Positions 22,178-32,706 of a stretch of 64,000 bases of DNA are shown piece by piece. The stretch spans positions 15,402,443-15,466,442 of the forward strand of contig OY829538.1 in assembly GCA_963691705.1 (NCBI GenBank). The letters run 5' to 3'. The first letter of the stretch is position 1. Each line of letters starts with the position of its first letter. The notes beneath the pieces were generated by a model. It did no database searches. It saw only the letters and a program-made list of their open reading frames with translations, and was not told where the DNA came from. The DNA comes from Viola odorata. Lineage: Eukaryota > Streptophyta > Magnoliopsida > Malpighiales > Violaceae. The translations under genes were made by a program, and so were the position numbers.

Positions 22178-22477
22178 TGCCTCCGCCTGGTTGGGAGCCT
22201 GAATATTTCTGAAAGAAAAGGAAACGGGAGCAAAAGAAGAGGGCTGAAGCGGAGGCCAGAGCCGCCGCGGCCGCTGCAGCTACTACTGCTGAAGGAGAGA
22301 CCAGTGCTATCGCTCCGGACATTGCCCGACCGCCTCCTCGTACTCGTGTTGCGAAGAAGAGAAGGGCTAGGCGAACGCGTGCTGCGCATCCCGTTTCCCC
22401 CCCAGACTGCAGTCTCGTCGGAGACAACAGCTAACCCGATTCCCACTGGAATTCCTTTAGCTTCTTTAGGCACCCGA

Positions 22478-22550
22478 GTGTGTATTTTTCTCCTTTTACT
22501 GTTTTCTTTCTTTTCGCGCAACTTTCTTATTCTATTTTTGTATTATCTAG
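22478..22550 (+). other. Probable intron 2 of gene B
   Basis: GTGTGTATTTTTC...TATTATCTAG, 73 bp and T-rich. Splicing joins PLASLGTR to EANTVSAHSSSQDDM, which is in frame with the long third exon. Confidence 0.55.
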
Positions 22551-23678
22551 GAGGCCAACACTGTCTCTGCTCATTCGTCCTCTCAAGATGACATGTCTAT
22601 GGCGGAGACCCTTCGAGAGCGTCAGAAGAAAGCCCGCTATGAGCTTCAACATAGCCCCTCATCGTCTGCCGCTAATCCTTCTTCTGTGGCCCCCGGGGGT
22701 GGGAGTATGCCTGCTGAGCAGTTGCAAAGTGTTGATTTCGGCGGTGCTCCTCATATTTTGAGCGATTCTCCGATCTATTCTCACCCAAATGTCCATAATC
22801 TTGAAGTACTTGGGGGAGACGGGTCCTCTGTCCCTAACGCGGAAGGTACCAGCAGTCGACCCAGTTCTCCTGCTACTTTGTTTTTTATTCCTGCGTCTCC
22901 TCCTCCTGCCGCTAGAGGTGGCCCTGCTCCCAGCTTGCTGGCCCATGCCTCCTCATATACTCCTCCCCTCCTGCCTACTCACCGGCTTAGCTTGCGCTCC
23001 TTTCGGGATAACTATTTGCAGTTTCCAGCGGATGCTGCTCCTGATGTTGTCCTCGCGTCTACCTCTCTTCTGGCGGCCGAGATTATGTCTCTTCAGAGGG
23101 AAATGGATGCCTTCGTGGCTAAGAGCCCGCAGGAACGCATAAACTTTCTCCGCTCCCAAGCATTTTCTTCGTTTTGCCATATCCATTATATGGATGAGGA
23201 GAACGCCAGGATTGAGGCCAACGGGCAGGGGGAGCTGAATAGGCTACGGTCTGAGCGTCAGGGTTACGCGGATGCCCTTGCTGCTGCCAATCGGGAATTG
23301 GAGACTGCCAGGAGAGAGGCAACAACTGTTAAGCAGGAGATGGAGGCCGTCAGGCTTGATTTGGAGGGAGAAAAATGGAAAAGCGTTGTCCTGAGTGAAC
23401 GCCTTTCTCAAGAGGAGAGCGGGCTTCATCAAGAAAGGCAGAGAAACGCTGAGCTTTCTGCCGAGCTTGCTCTTTCTACTGAGAAGAGTCGTTGGTATTT
23501 GAAGGAAGGCGGGGTTATCATGTCGGACGGTTTGATGCTTAAGCATGGGGTAGATAACCTTGATGTTGATTTCCTTTCTAGGTATTTTGATGAGAAGGCC
23601 TCCGACGCCACTGATGAGGGCTTCTTCCGCTGGAGATCTGCTCAGCAAGGAGGAGGCAACGGACCACCCGCTCCTTAG

Positions 23679-24037
23679 ACGTCATTCTTTATATGTTTTT
23701 TGATTTTTGTGGCCGGTGTGCTCCGCCTTATTTTGTAATATTGACAATATTACTTCTTTTTTCGATCAAGCCGCTGCTTTTGGATGGAATTTCGCTATCT
23801 GCTTTTCTTCATAATACTGCTTGTGCCATTGTTCACCCATGACGTTTCTTGCGATACCTCTGCCCGTGTTGCGCTCAATTTCATGCCACCCTTTGTTGCT
23901 GGGGGAAACCTCTAGCCTTGTCGGGCCTGCCGCGACAGTGTTGTTGCGGTATGGATATCTCTCCGCCTTGACTTCACCGGGTATCAACCGCTTGGTTACT
24001 AGCTGGAGTATTCTTTCTTTCCGTAAGTCAAAGATTA
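23679..24037 (+). terminator. 3' flank of gene B with a 19-bp palindrome
   Basis: About 60 bases past the stop, GTAATATTG-A-CAATATTAC (23735-23753) is a perfect inverted repeat with 9-bp arms in a T-rich region. The outer copy keeps only a degenerate form (near 32125). It may mark the transcript end, but plant 3' ends do not need such hairpins, so this is a weak guess. The rest has no ORF of note. Confidence 0.3.
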
Positions 24038-24541
24038 GCTTGGGGTGTGCCTCGTCTTAGTGAGCCGTCTGATCAGGACCGGCCATCACAAGGATAGGAT
24101 TTTCACTCCCAAGCGTTCAAACCTCGCGTCTCTGGGTCGTGCCTCGTCTTAATGGGCCGTCTATGTGAGCACGGTTACCACAAGGATAGGATTTTCACTT
24201 CCAGGACGGAGTTGGTCTCTCCTTGGGGTGTGCCTCATCTTACTGGGCCGTCTATGTGAGCACGGTTACCATAAGGATAGGATTTTCACTCCCAAGGATA
24301 CCGGGGGCGTGCCTCATCTTAATGGGTCGTCTATGTAAGCACGGTTGCCACAAGGATAGGATTTTCACTCCCGGGGGCGTTGGGGTCGTGCCTCGTCTTA
24401 ATGGGCCGTCTATGTGAGCACTGTTGCCATAAGGATAGGATTTTCACTCCCAACGCTTCGTTATGCCAGGGCGTGCCTCGTCTTAGTGAGCTGTCTGATC
24501 AGGACCAGCCATCACAAGGATAGGATTTTCACTCCTGGCAT
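24038..24541. repeat. Array of six hairpin modules, inner Tat copy (A-B-B-B-B-A)
   Basis: Six units of about 77-80 bases share GTGCCTCGTCTTA...AGGATAGGATTTTCACTCC. Units 1 and 6 read CTGATCAGGACCGGCCATCAC in mid unit (type A); units 2-5 read TATGTGAGCACGGTTACCAC-like sequence (type B). Each unit is bounded by its own inverted repeat: unit 1 GCTTGGG/CCCAAGC, unit 3 TCCTTGGG/CCCAAGGA, unit 4 CCGGGGG/CTCCCGG with one G-T pair, unit 5 GCGTTGGG/CCCAACGC, unit 6 ATGCCAGG/CCTGGCAT; unit 2 is weak. It lies between the convergent 3' ends of gene B and the integrase. Confidence 0.85.
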
Positions 24542-24661
24542 TCTTCGTTACCTGCATTTTTTCAAAAGCAAACGCATGGAGAACATATTTAATTCATATG
24601 TTAGCATAACGTTGATATTACCAGATAGGATAGGCTAGCTTCGAGCGTGATATAGCTTCAG

Positions 24662-25891
24662 CTAAGCTATGTTCCAAGAATTCTGTAGGGGCATTCCTTC
24701 GAGTGTTTCCAAATGATAGGCTCCTCTCCCCACAACACGGGTGACGCGATATGGTCCATCCCAGTTTGGGCTAAGTTTTCCCATACGTTTCCCTGCCGCT
24801 CGCTTATCTCTGAGCACTAAATCTCCGGCTTTAAGCAGTCGTTCTCTCACCTGACTGTTGTGGTATTGTGCCATTTTCCTTTTGTAGTGCAGGGTTTTTA
24901 GGAGAGTTTCCTCGTGTTTTTCTGGTAGTGCGTCAAGGTTAGCGCGTAACCTTTCTTCATTAGTTTCTTCTTTGAAATGAGCCACCCGAAGGCTAACGGT
25001 GTCGATTTCTACTGGTGTGACAGCTTCTGTTCCGAAGGCCAATGTGAAAGGAGTCTCTCCCGTGCTGACTTTGACAATCATACGGTAGGCCCATAATACA
25101 TATGGTAATTCGTCTGGCCATTTCTTTTTGGAACCTTCCAGGTTTCTTTTGATGCCACTAAGAATGCTACGGTTGGTCACTTCAGCTTGGCCGTTAGTTT
25201 GGGGGTGTGCCACAGAAGAGAACCTTTGTTCAATCTGAAATTCCGCGCACTGATCCCTGAAGAACTGGCTTGTAAATTGTGTCCCATTATCGCTAACCAG
25301 TATGCGTGGTACTCCGAATCGCATAATGACCTGGTGTTTGAAGAAATGCCAGATTTTTTCGGTGGTGATGGTGGCTAACGCCTCAGCTTCAGCCCATTTC
25401 GTGAAATAATCTACCGCCACGACCACGAATTTTAACTGGGATCTGGCCTTTGGAAACGGGCCCAAAATGTCGATGCCCCATTTAGCAAACGGGTAGGGAA
25501 CGACTATCTCTGAGATCTGCATAGCCAGTTTTTGCGGGATCTTAGCATATTCTTGACATTTCTGACAAGTTTTCACGAAGTTATGGCAATCTCTCCGAAT
25601 GGTGGGCCAGTAGAACCCTTACTGAAAGACTTGAGATGCCAAAGTGTCGCTAGCGATGTGCATGCCACATATTCCTTCATGAATTTCTCGTAGCACATGC
25701 AGGCCTTCTTGCTCCGTTATGCACTTAGCTGCAGGATGGGAGAAACATCTCCGTATTAATTCTCCATTGTAATATGTGCATCGCGCCGCCCTTTTCAGGA
25801 TTTTCCTCCTTTCCGCGTTCTCCTCCGGTAGCTTATCATGTTTCAGGTATTCTATGACTGGGGTTCTCCAGTCGCCTTCTATTTCTTCCAC
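24662..25891 (-). pseudogene. pol: Integrase of the inner Tat copy (one nonsense codon)
   Basis: Integrase inserts the cDNA into the genome. From 25891: HHCC finger (HEGICGMHIASD ... GFYWPT ... CQKCQ), then the catalytic core with GIDILGPFPKA (Asp), LVSDNGTQFTSQFF (Asp) and NGQAEVTNRSIL (Glu), and a C-terminal DNA-binding part (GDLVLRDKRAAGKRMGKLSP, GPYRVTRVVGRGAYHLE). The only break in this frame is the stop at 25619-25621, inside the finger. The frame ends at 24662. The upstream RNase H lies in another frame, so a frameshift sits near 25890. Confidence 0.85.
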
Positions 25892-27344
25892 GCAAAGCGA
25901 CGCTTATTCCTCCATGAAAGAAGGTGTGGATAATTCTTCGTAGCACACGTCGTTGGGTATGGGAGCTTCTAAATTGGCTGTCAGCCTCTTCGTTGCTTTC
26001 CCTGGGGATATGTTCAAAGGTGACCTGAGTGCCTTTTTCTTGCATCTTCGATAGCTCACACTTTACTTTGGCCAGGTATTGAATCATCATGGGTTCTCTG
26101 GCTTGAGAGTTCCTCAGAACCTGATCCATTACTAGTTTAGAGTCCCCCCGTATCTTTAAGCGCAGACCGCGTTCTGCTTTCGAGGCGGGTGTAGCTTCAA
26201 CGGAGAATTTGTTTCCTATTCTGAGTCCTTCTAACAACGCTTCGTATTCCGCTGCATTGTTGGACAAGGGTTGCAGGATTCTGATGGCGTATCGTATCTC
26301 CATGCCGTTTGGTCCTCTGGATTTTTCGCTGCCTGCTAATTCTTGATTTTTCGCTGCATCCACGTGGATAACCCATGAATCTGCGTACGTTTCCGGGGAC
26401 GGGAGACATAAATCCTCTATTTCTTCTTCTGACGATTCTATCAACGCGTCTCTTGTGAATGTGCATTCTGCTATGAAGTCTGCTAATGCTTGGGCTTTGA
26501 TAGTCGGTCTAGCTCTGTACTGCAGCCCATATTGTTCGAGCTCGATTGCCCAAATCAACATTCTCCCCGAGGACTCTAGCTTTCTAAAGATTTTTCTCAA
26601 CGGTTGATCAGTGAGTACGGTGACAGGGTGGGCTTGAAAGTATCGGTCCATCTTTCACGTTGCCTGTATTAGGGCAAGCGCTATCTTCTCGATACGGGCG
26701 TATCGCAGCTCAGCGTCTTTCAATATGTGGCTGACAAAAAATACAGGACGATGTATGTGCCCTTTACTCCGTACAAGGACGGCACTGACTACCTCGTCAG
26801 CGACGCCCAAGTATAGGTATAGCTCATCGCCAAACTCAGGCCTCGTTAACACTAGATCGGATGATAGGTAAGCTTTTAGCCCTGCAAACGCTTTCTCACA
26901 TTCCTCTGTCCATCCGAAGGGGGCTTTGTTTCGAATGACTTTGAAAAAAGGTAAGCATCTCTCACCCTGTTTAGATATGAACCGTCCTAACGCGATGATG
27001 CGCCCGGTGAGCTTCTGTATTTCTTTGACAGTTTGAGGGGGTATCATATCCTGGATGGCCTTTATCTTTGATGGGTTGGGCTGGATACCTTTCCGGCTGA
27101 CCACGTATCCCAAGAATTTGCCCGTTTGGAACGCGAACATGCATTTCCTCGGATTCAGCTTCATTTTGTATTCTTTCATCACCCTGAAGACTTCTTCCAG
27201 GTCGGTTAGGTGGTCCTTAAAGCTTCGACTTTTGACTAAGATGTCGTCCACGTAAGCTTCTACATTTCTCCCGATTTGCTTTTGGTAAACCTTATTCGCC
27301 ATGCGTTGGAACGTTGCCCCGGCATTTTTCAGCCCAAACGGCAT
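25836..27344 (-). pseudogene. pol: RT (palm-thumb), RNase H and second RNase H of the inner Tat copy
   Basis: RT continues as MPFGLKNAGATFQRM and YVDDILVKSRSF (active site Asp-Asp, about 27230), then thumb and the first RNase H, with a stop at 26655-26657. In the same frame follows WAIELEQYGLQYRARPTIKA and a second, archaeal-type RNase H: WVIHVDAAK, NNAAEYEALLEGLR, RGDSKLVMDQV, HIPRESNEEAD. Two RNase H domains are the hallmark of the Tat clade. The frame differs from the RT N-terminus by a shift at the T run near 27388-27395. Confidence 0.85.
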
Positions 27345-27397
27345 TGCCGTGTAGCAGTAAGTAGCCCTCGGGGTGATGAAGGCGGTTTTTTTTCATC

Positions 27398-28603
27398 TTA
27401 TATGGCCATGGGAATTTGATGATACTCGAAGTTAGCATCTAGGGAGCTTAGGTAGGCGTATCCAGCGGTTTGGTCGACTAACTGATCGATTCGAGGAAGA
27501 GGATAGCAATCTTTGGGGCAGGCGTTGTTGAGGTCAGTGAAATCGATGCACATGCACCAATCCCCGTTAGGCTTTGGAACCAACACAGGGTTAGCTAGCC
27601 AGGTTGGGTATTGGACTTCTCGGACGAACCTCGCGTCTGTGAGCTTTAGTAGCTCTTTCTCGATGGCTGCTATCTTTTCCGGTGAGAAAGTGCGCCGCTT
27701 TTGTTGGATATGCTTAGCGTCAGGGCTAACATTTAGCCGGTGTTCAGCGACTTCTCGTGAAATTCCAGGAATGTCTGCCGGTTTCCACGCGAATTCTCCT
27801 TTGCATTTTCTTAGCAGTCGGGTTAATTGCGCGTTCTCTTCGGGACTTAGCTTCTCACTGACCAAGAGGTTCGCGTCACTGTCTGCACTGATAGGTATTG
27901 ACATCATCTGATCCAGCGGCTGAGTGCGCTTTTCTTCTTTATCATCGAAGGGGTCATCTGCTACGCATACGTACCGGTCACAACTCCTTTGAGTCATGAG
28001 TAGGTAGCATTCAGCTGCTAGCTTCTGGTCTCCTTTGATTGAGACCACGCCGTCCCACGAGGGATATTTCATCCGCAGGTGTTTTTGGGATATTGCGGCT
28101 CCAAAGCGATTGAGGAACGGTCGCCCCAGTATGGCATTGTAAGGCAGCGTTAGGTCTATGACCATAAATAATAGCTCTTCCGAGCGTTTAGATGTGTCTT
28201 CTCGAAAATATACTGACAAAGATTTGATTCCTGCTACCGGGATCAGTACCCCATCAATCCCCACAATTGGTCTTTTGCAAGGCGCCAGCTCGCTGTCAGG
28301 TCGTTTCATCAGATTATATGCTTCTAGTGAAAATAGATTTACCACGCTCCCGTTATCAACGAGGGTTCTTCTTACTCCGTGGCTGCCGATGACGGGTGTT
28401 ACCACCAACGCGTCATTGTGCGGGAAAATAATGCCTTTTTCATCTTCCTCTGAGAAGGAAAATACCATCCGGTCTAAAGTGCTTATTGCCTCAATTTTCA
28501 CCTGCGCGCTTTCTCGTTTGCGTTTTTCCCCGGGACTGGGCGTTTGTTGCATAGTTTCCTTGAAGTAAGGCGTTCCTCCTGCTATGATATTAATCATAGG
28601 CAT
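27398..28603 (-). pseudogene. pol: Protease and RT N-terminus of the inner Tat copy
   Basis: The frame from 28603 reads INIIAGGTPYFKE, then the protease with HGVRRTLVDNGSVVNLFSLE (catalytic Asp intact) and LPYNAILGRPFLNRFGA. It continues into RT: PGISREVAEHRLNV, EVQYPTWLANPVLVPKPNGD, CIDFTDLNNACPKDCYPLPR. It is open until the frameshift at about 27390. Part of a single gag-pro-pol frame with the gag segments. Confidence 0.85.
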
Positions 28604-28639
28604 CTGATCGCTGTGAATAGTGAGAGTTTCTCTATTTTG

Positions 28640-30253
28640 CCCGAGGGGGATGGCGTTAGCTCCCGTTGCGCGGGAAGGCGTTTGCCTATGATCAGTTATT
28701 GCTTCAGTTGGGTTATTCCTAGCTCCTTCTCTCGTCTTGGTGGCAAATTCTCCGAGGTAGCCTTCCTCAACTAATCATTTTATGGCCAGCTTTAGTTCCC
28801 TACACACATCGGTCGAATATCCTTTGACCTTGTGGAACTTGCAATATGCATTCTCTCTTCCTCCCATGACTACTCCAGGTTTCACAGGAGCTGGGTAACG
28901 GATAGGCAGGTTTCACTGCTGAACTATTGCTAGGATTTCCGCCCTTGGGAGTATGAGGGAAGGGAGGTCTGGGTCATATATTCGGCCCTTTGGCGGATCT
29001 GCCTGTTTCCGAGTGGGGGATCCTCCAAGTTTCCCTTTCGAAAAATTTCCTCTCTGCCGATTAGAGATCTTGGCGGTGTGCTCTTTCCGTTAGCTATAAT
29101 CATCATTGGGCCGCGCATCGGGGGCGCTACTATACGAAGTGTTAGGGGCCAGGTATGGGTCTGCCGGTAGGTCCCGCATCCGTTCTCTATTCTCCTCCTC
29201 TTTCATCCTCGCGTAATTATGCGCTTTTAGTCTTAGCGCATCCAGGGTCGATGGTGGGTCCACCATTAATGCGTCTCTCAATTTTCCGTAATGGCAGTTA
29301 CGCTTAAGGGCTTCTACCGCGAAATCAATGGTTACCCCCGGTGTCAAGGACATTTCGAGATCAAATCGACCTAAGAATCCATTTAATGATTCTTGCGGTC
29401 CTCGATGGATATCAAATAGCGCTGCGGCTAACTTTCTGATAGGAATAGCGGTGCTAAACCGGCTCCTGAACTTTTCTTCTAGCTGGGAAAAGTTATCAAT
29501 GGATCCAGCTGGGAGTCCCTCGAACCAGAGACGTGCCACCCCTAATAGTGTCATGACGAAGATCTAGCATAGCGCTGCATCGCTACGAGTTTGGAATTGC
29601 ACAAAATCTTTCACCTTATTAAGGTGAGAAATAGGGTCTCTCGTGCCATCATACGATTCGACAGGGAGTTTTACATGTCGATGGACCCTGTGATGCCGCA
29701 CACGGTAACTGAACGGGTGGCCAGCATTGCCATCGGGAACTCTACGAGGGTGATGCGGGTATGGAATTTCGACATCATATCTAGGGTTCTCGGGGTCATA
29801 TTCATGATGCCGCCTGGGAGATTGGTTGCGGCTTCTCGGAGTTCGAGTTTGTCGTCCTCTGCTACTGGATCTCTCACTGTATCTAGGGGATGGCTCTCTG
29901 AACATTTCACCGCGCCTATCATCCCAATGCTCTCTATATTCGTCGCGTCGGCGGCCTTCTTCAGGGATGGGGACTTCTCCCCTATATTTCCTAGGGAGGT
30001 CCACAGGTCCGTGTGCAAGCTGTCAGACGTTCATGGGGGCCGATGACAAGGGTAGGGAAAACGGAAGCCCTCCTGATTGTCGGGGCGACAACGGTCGCTT
30101 ATGGACAATAGACGGAGTGAAAACTATCTGGGAGGACACGCCGGGTCCTGAGGCATGAGGCGTAAACCCAGCAGCCAACTCTGTCAACTGATCCAGTTGG
30201 GCTTGAAGGGCCGCTATAGAGTTCGCGAAAGGGTTGTTTGCATCAGCGACCAC
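28640..30253 (-). pseudogene. gag: gag of the inner Tat copy (several nonsense codons)
   Basis: Pieces in one frame from 30253: MVADANNPFANSIAALQAQL, an Arg/Ser-rich stretch (HSERSSSRG-like, RTPRSRNQSPRRHHEYDPE), PYPHHPRRVPDG, VKLPVESYDGTRDPISHLNK, then the capsid core VARLWFEGLPAGSIDNFSQL and GRFDLEMSLTPGVTIDFAVE. A zinc-knuckle-like CKFHKVKGYSTDVC is near 28830, with the usual His after Gly replaced by Tyr. Stops at 30023, 29564, 29090 and near 28780 and local frame changes make it inactive. Confidence 0.8.
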
Positions 30254-30573
30254 AGATCCTCTTGCTTAGGGAGTAGAATAGTTGGTTCCCGCTATGTGGG
30301 AAAAAGGGGAACAAATCTGGAATACTGTCGCTTCTATCCTTGGCCCAGAGGGAGGATCTGATCCTCCCGCAGTGACTTCTTGCACTGAGGTAGAGATGTC
30401 GGAGGTAGCAAAAGCGAAAAGTCGCCAGCGAGTGTTGTACGGAATGCTGGAGGCTTGGGACAGCGCAGGATCTGACTCTGAAGGCATAATCCTCCTAGCT
30501 TCGGGAAGAATGGAGCTTGGTTATTAAAGATGCTCACTTAATAGAACCAAAGCTCTCAATGAAAGCACCAATT
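30254..30573 (-). other. Leader and primer site of the inner Tat copy
   Basis: About 300 bases between gag and the LTR. At 30551-30570 the minus strand reads TGGTGCTTTCATTGAGAGCT, three bases after the LTR end. The outer copy has the same TGGTGCTTTCATTGA at 39052-39066. The primer tRNA is not assigned. Confidence 0.65.
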
Positions 30574-31126
30574 TGATAAGAATTTGTCTTCGGCTGAAGG
30601 GTAGAAAGGGAAGATGCTTCTCCGGTTCAGTATCCACGGTGGTCCGTTGTACCTGGAAGACGCCGGAGGGGGTCTCCGGCGGAAACGCTTCGATGCTTAA
30701 GTTAGTATGAGTGGTGAAATTGGCAGAGTTTTGGCCAGTGAATTCCGCTTACCTTCCTCCTTTGTGGGGGAGGTATTTATAGACGAAATAAGCCTTTCTG
30801 TGCGAGTGGGATCGCTAGGGAGCAACCAGTCCCGTCAGGGGCTATGGTTTGCCCGTGTTATGATGTACCGTCATGGCGGTAGGTATGGGGTAGTTGTTAC
30901 TCCGGTAAGGTAACGGTGGTGCGTTTCCCTTGGGGTGGGATAACACCTCCGGTCGTCTACAAGCTCTATGCGGGGACCCCCAACGAGACGTCAGCCCTCC
31001 TAGCGTTAGTCCCGTAGAGGGGAATGGAAGCCTTGCCCCTACCGTGGCGGTAGGAATAGTGATTCTTTCCTTTCCATATGGGGCAAACAGACGAAAATGC
31101 CCTTGTCGTTAGGTGGATTGTTATCA
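30574..31126 (-). repeat. Tat LTR2 (5' LTR of the inner copy)
   Basis: TGATAAG...TTATCA, 553 bp, with the primer site to its left, so it is the 5' LTR of a minus-strand element. It is clearly diverged from LTR1 and LTR3 except for ends, TATA box (plus TATTTATA, 30774-30781) and the hairpin GCCGGAG-GGGGT-CTCCGGC (30662-30680). To its right the sequence enters the middle of an antisense gene. Confidence 0.85.
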
Positions 31127-32062
31127 TCAGACATGCTGCGCTATGAAACAGTTGGTGGTGGTGAATCTTTTGTTTCTACCGCAGAGGGTACTGTTAACCG
31201 TCCTCCTTCTCCTCCCCGTCTGACTTTTATTCCTCTGTCTCCGCTACCTGTCGTGAGAGGCGACTTTGCTTCTGACTTGATGTTTGGCGTTACTTCATAC
31301 TCTCCTACTACCTTCCCCACCCATCAAGTTAATCTGAGTGGCATAAGGGAGAAAGCTTTCCCAACCTTGGAGACTGATAGTGCTGAGGCTACCCTTGCGT
31401 CTGCGTCTCTGCTGGCGGCTCGGATGATGTCGCATCAGGGGGAAAAAGATGCCTTTTTGGGCAAAACTCACCAGGGGCGTATAGACTTCCTTCATTCTCA
31501 GACATTTTCTTCCTTCTGTCATGCTCATTACATGGGTGAATCCAACGCTAAGGAGGCAGCGGAGAAACAAAGAGAAATAGATACCCTAACGTCTGAACGT
31601 CAGAGGATTTTGGATGCTATAACGGCCGCCAAGCAAGAGGTGGAGACGGCTAAACAAGAGGCGAATGCTGCTAAACAAGAGACAGAGACAGCTAGGCAAG
31701 AGGCAAATGCTACCAAGCGAGAGGCAGAGGTTGTCAAGCTTGCGCTGGGGGAGGAGAAACAGAAAAGCATTGCTCTAAGCACGCGCCTTTCTGAAGAAGA
31801 GGTTGTACTAGCGTTAGAGAGGCAACGGAATGCTGAATTGGTTGCCGATCTCAACCTTTCTGCCAAGAAATACCGTTGGTATCTAAGAGAGGGGGCAATG
31901 CTTATGTCAGAGGCCTTCATGCGTCATCATGGGGTGAACGATGATCAGATTAAAACTCTTTCTGCCTTTTTTGAGGAGAGGTTTTCATATGTGTCTGACG
32001 AGAATTTCTATAGCGCGAGGGCCGCCAGGCAAGGAGGAAATGACGCGTCAGCTGCTTCTTAA
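31127..32062 (+). pseudogene. Third-exon fragment of gene B in the outer Tat copy
   Basis: Homologous to exon 3 of gene B from the linker onward: VSTAEGTVNRPPSPPRLTFI, LASASLLAARMMSHQGEKDA, FSSFCHAHYMGESNAKEA, a coiled coil with five-fold repeats of KQEVETAKQEANAAKQETET type (about 31620-31740), and LSAKKYRWYLREGAMLMSEA. The 5' part is missing because the inner Tat LTR ends at 31126. The frame is open to the stop at 32060-32062. Confidence 0.75.
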
Positions 32063-32706
32063 GCTTTGCCCTTTGCCTCTTGATTTTTTGTTGCCAGGGT
32101 GTCTTAATCTATCCTTTGGGAATATTTTGTAATTTTTGACGATATCACCTTCCTTTTAAGTCGTTACTTTGCCTGTGATTTCTTTGTCGGTCTTGTTTCG
32201 TGATGTTACTGTCACAATAAGGTTAGTAAGCCCCATTACCAAAATCGTACTGAAGTGGTTATCATACCTTATGTGGTTAGTTAACCGTTGTGTTTACACG
32301 TACGTACCATCCGCGGTTGCTAAAACATTTCTGCCTTTTACAGACATAGTGTTTCATGGCGGCTCATTTTTCGAGGTAGACTTTCTTGTGGCGCCTTTGC
32401 ATACTCTATCCTCTGTTGGGAGTCAGAAATTTATTTCTTCGCGTCGCGTGCCCAATACTGCATTTAACACTGCATTATTATTATTTCTTTGGTGATGTTT
32501 CAAAGAACGAAGTGGTTATTATTTCCATTTGTGTCGTGCATAGCTTCATGTTGCCCTTCATCATTAGAGAGATCACTTAGCCTTGCTAAGTATGTTTATG
32601 ACGCTTGTTGTTGCGATAGAGACATCTCTCCAGCCCAACTTCACCGGGTATCGACCGCTCGGTTACTGGCTGGGATATCTCTCCTTGCTTTAAATACTAT
32701 CGATCG
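32063..32706 (+). other. 3' flank of the outer gene B fragment
   Basis: About 640 bases, T-rich at first, corresponding to 23679-24037 but longer. No coherent ORF; nothing recognised. Confidence 0.4.

Larger units (their letters stand above)
21335..23678 (+). pseudogene. Antisense unit 4 (gene B): PF04195-like head and coiled-coil tail, spliced, two lesions
   Basis: Exon 1 (to 22109) has the PF04195-like domain: ARFPKDYPVYAASESLRL, MLYAKLFDYGFCLPLDPLVK, SPNAICVVSAFAALCHFKG, ISISPHYEDDSLKPFTWKLM, HWKEEFFIVDLPEPLWRAGF. GT-AG introns at 22110-22177 and 22478-22550 join it to a basic/Ala-rich exon (KKRKREQKKRAEAEARAAAA) and to exon 3 (open to 23678) with Pro-rich linker and coiled coil (about 23170-23500). 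Exon 2 has a TGA after GWEPEYF (about 22207) and a frame change at the C run near 22400. A further intron may lie at 21340-21379 (GTACAC...GTTAG). Function unknown; it is antisense to gag-pol. Confidence 0.65.

Noticed and set aside
24038..24541. CRISPR-like or plain minisatellite reading of the module array
   Set aside because: Not CRISPR, as spacing sequences are short stem arms. Plain minisatellite does not explain matching arms within units and fixed type order.
7763..31126. LTR1 and LTR2 as the pair of a single left Tat element
   Set aside because: LTR1 is nearly the same as LTR3 across its length, whereas LTR2 is strongly diverged from both.
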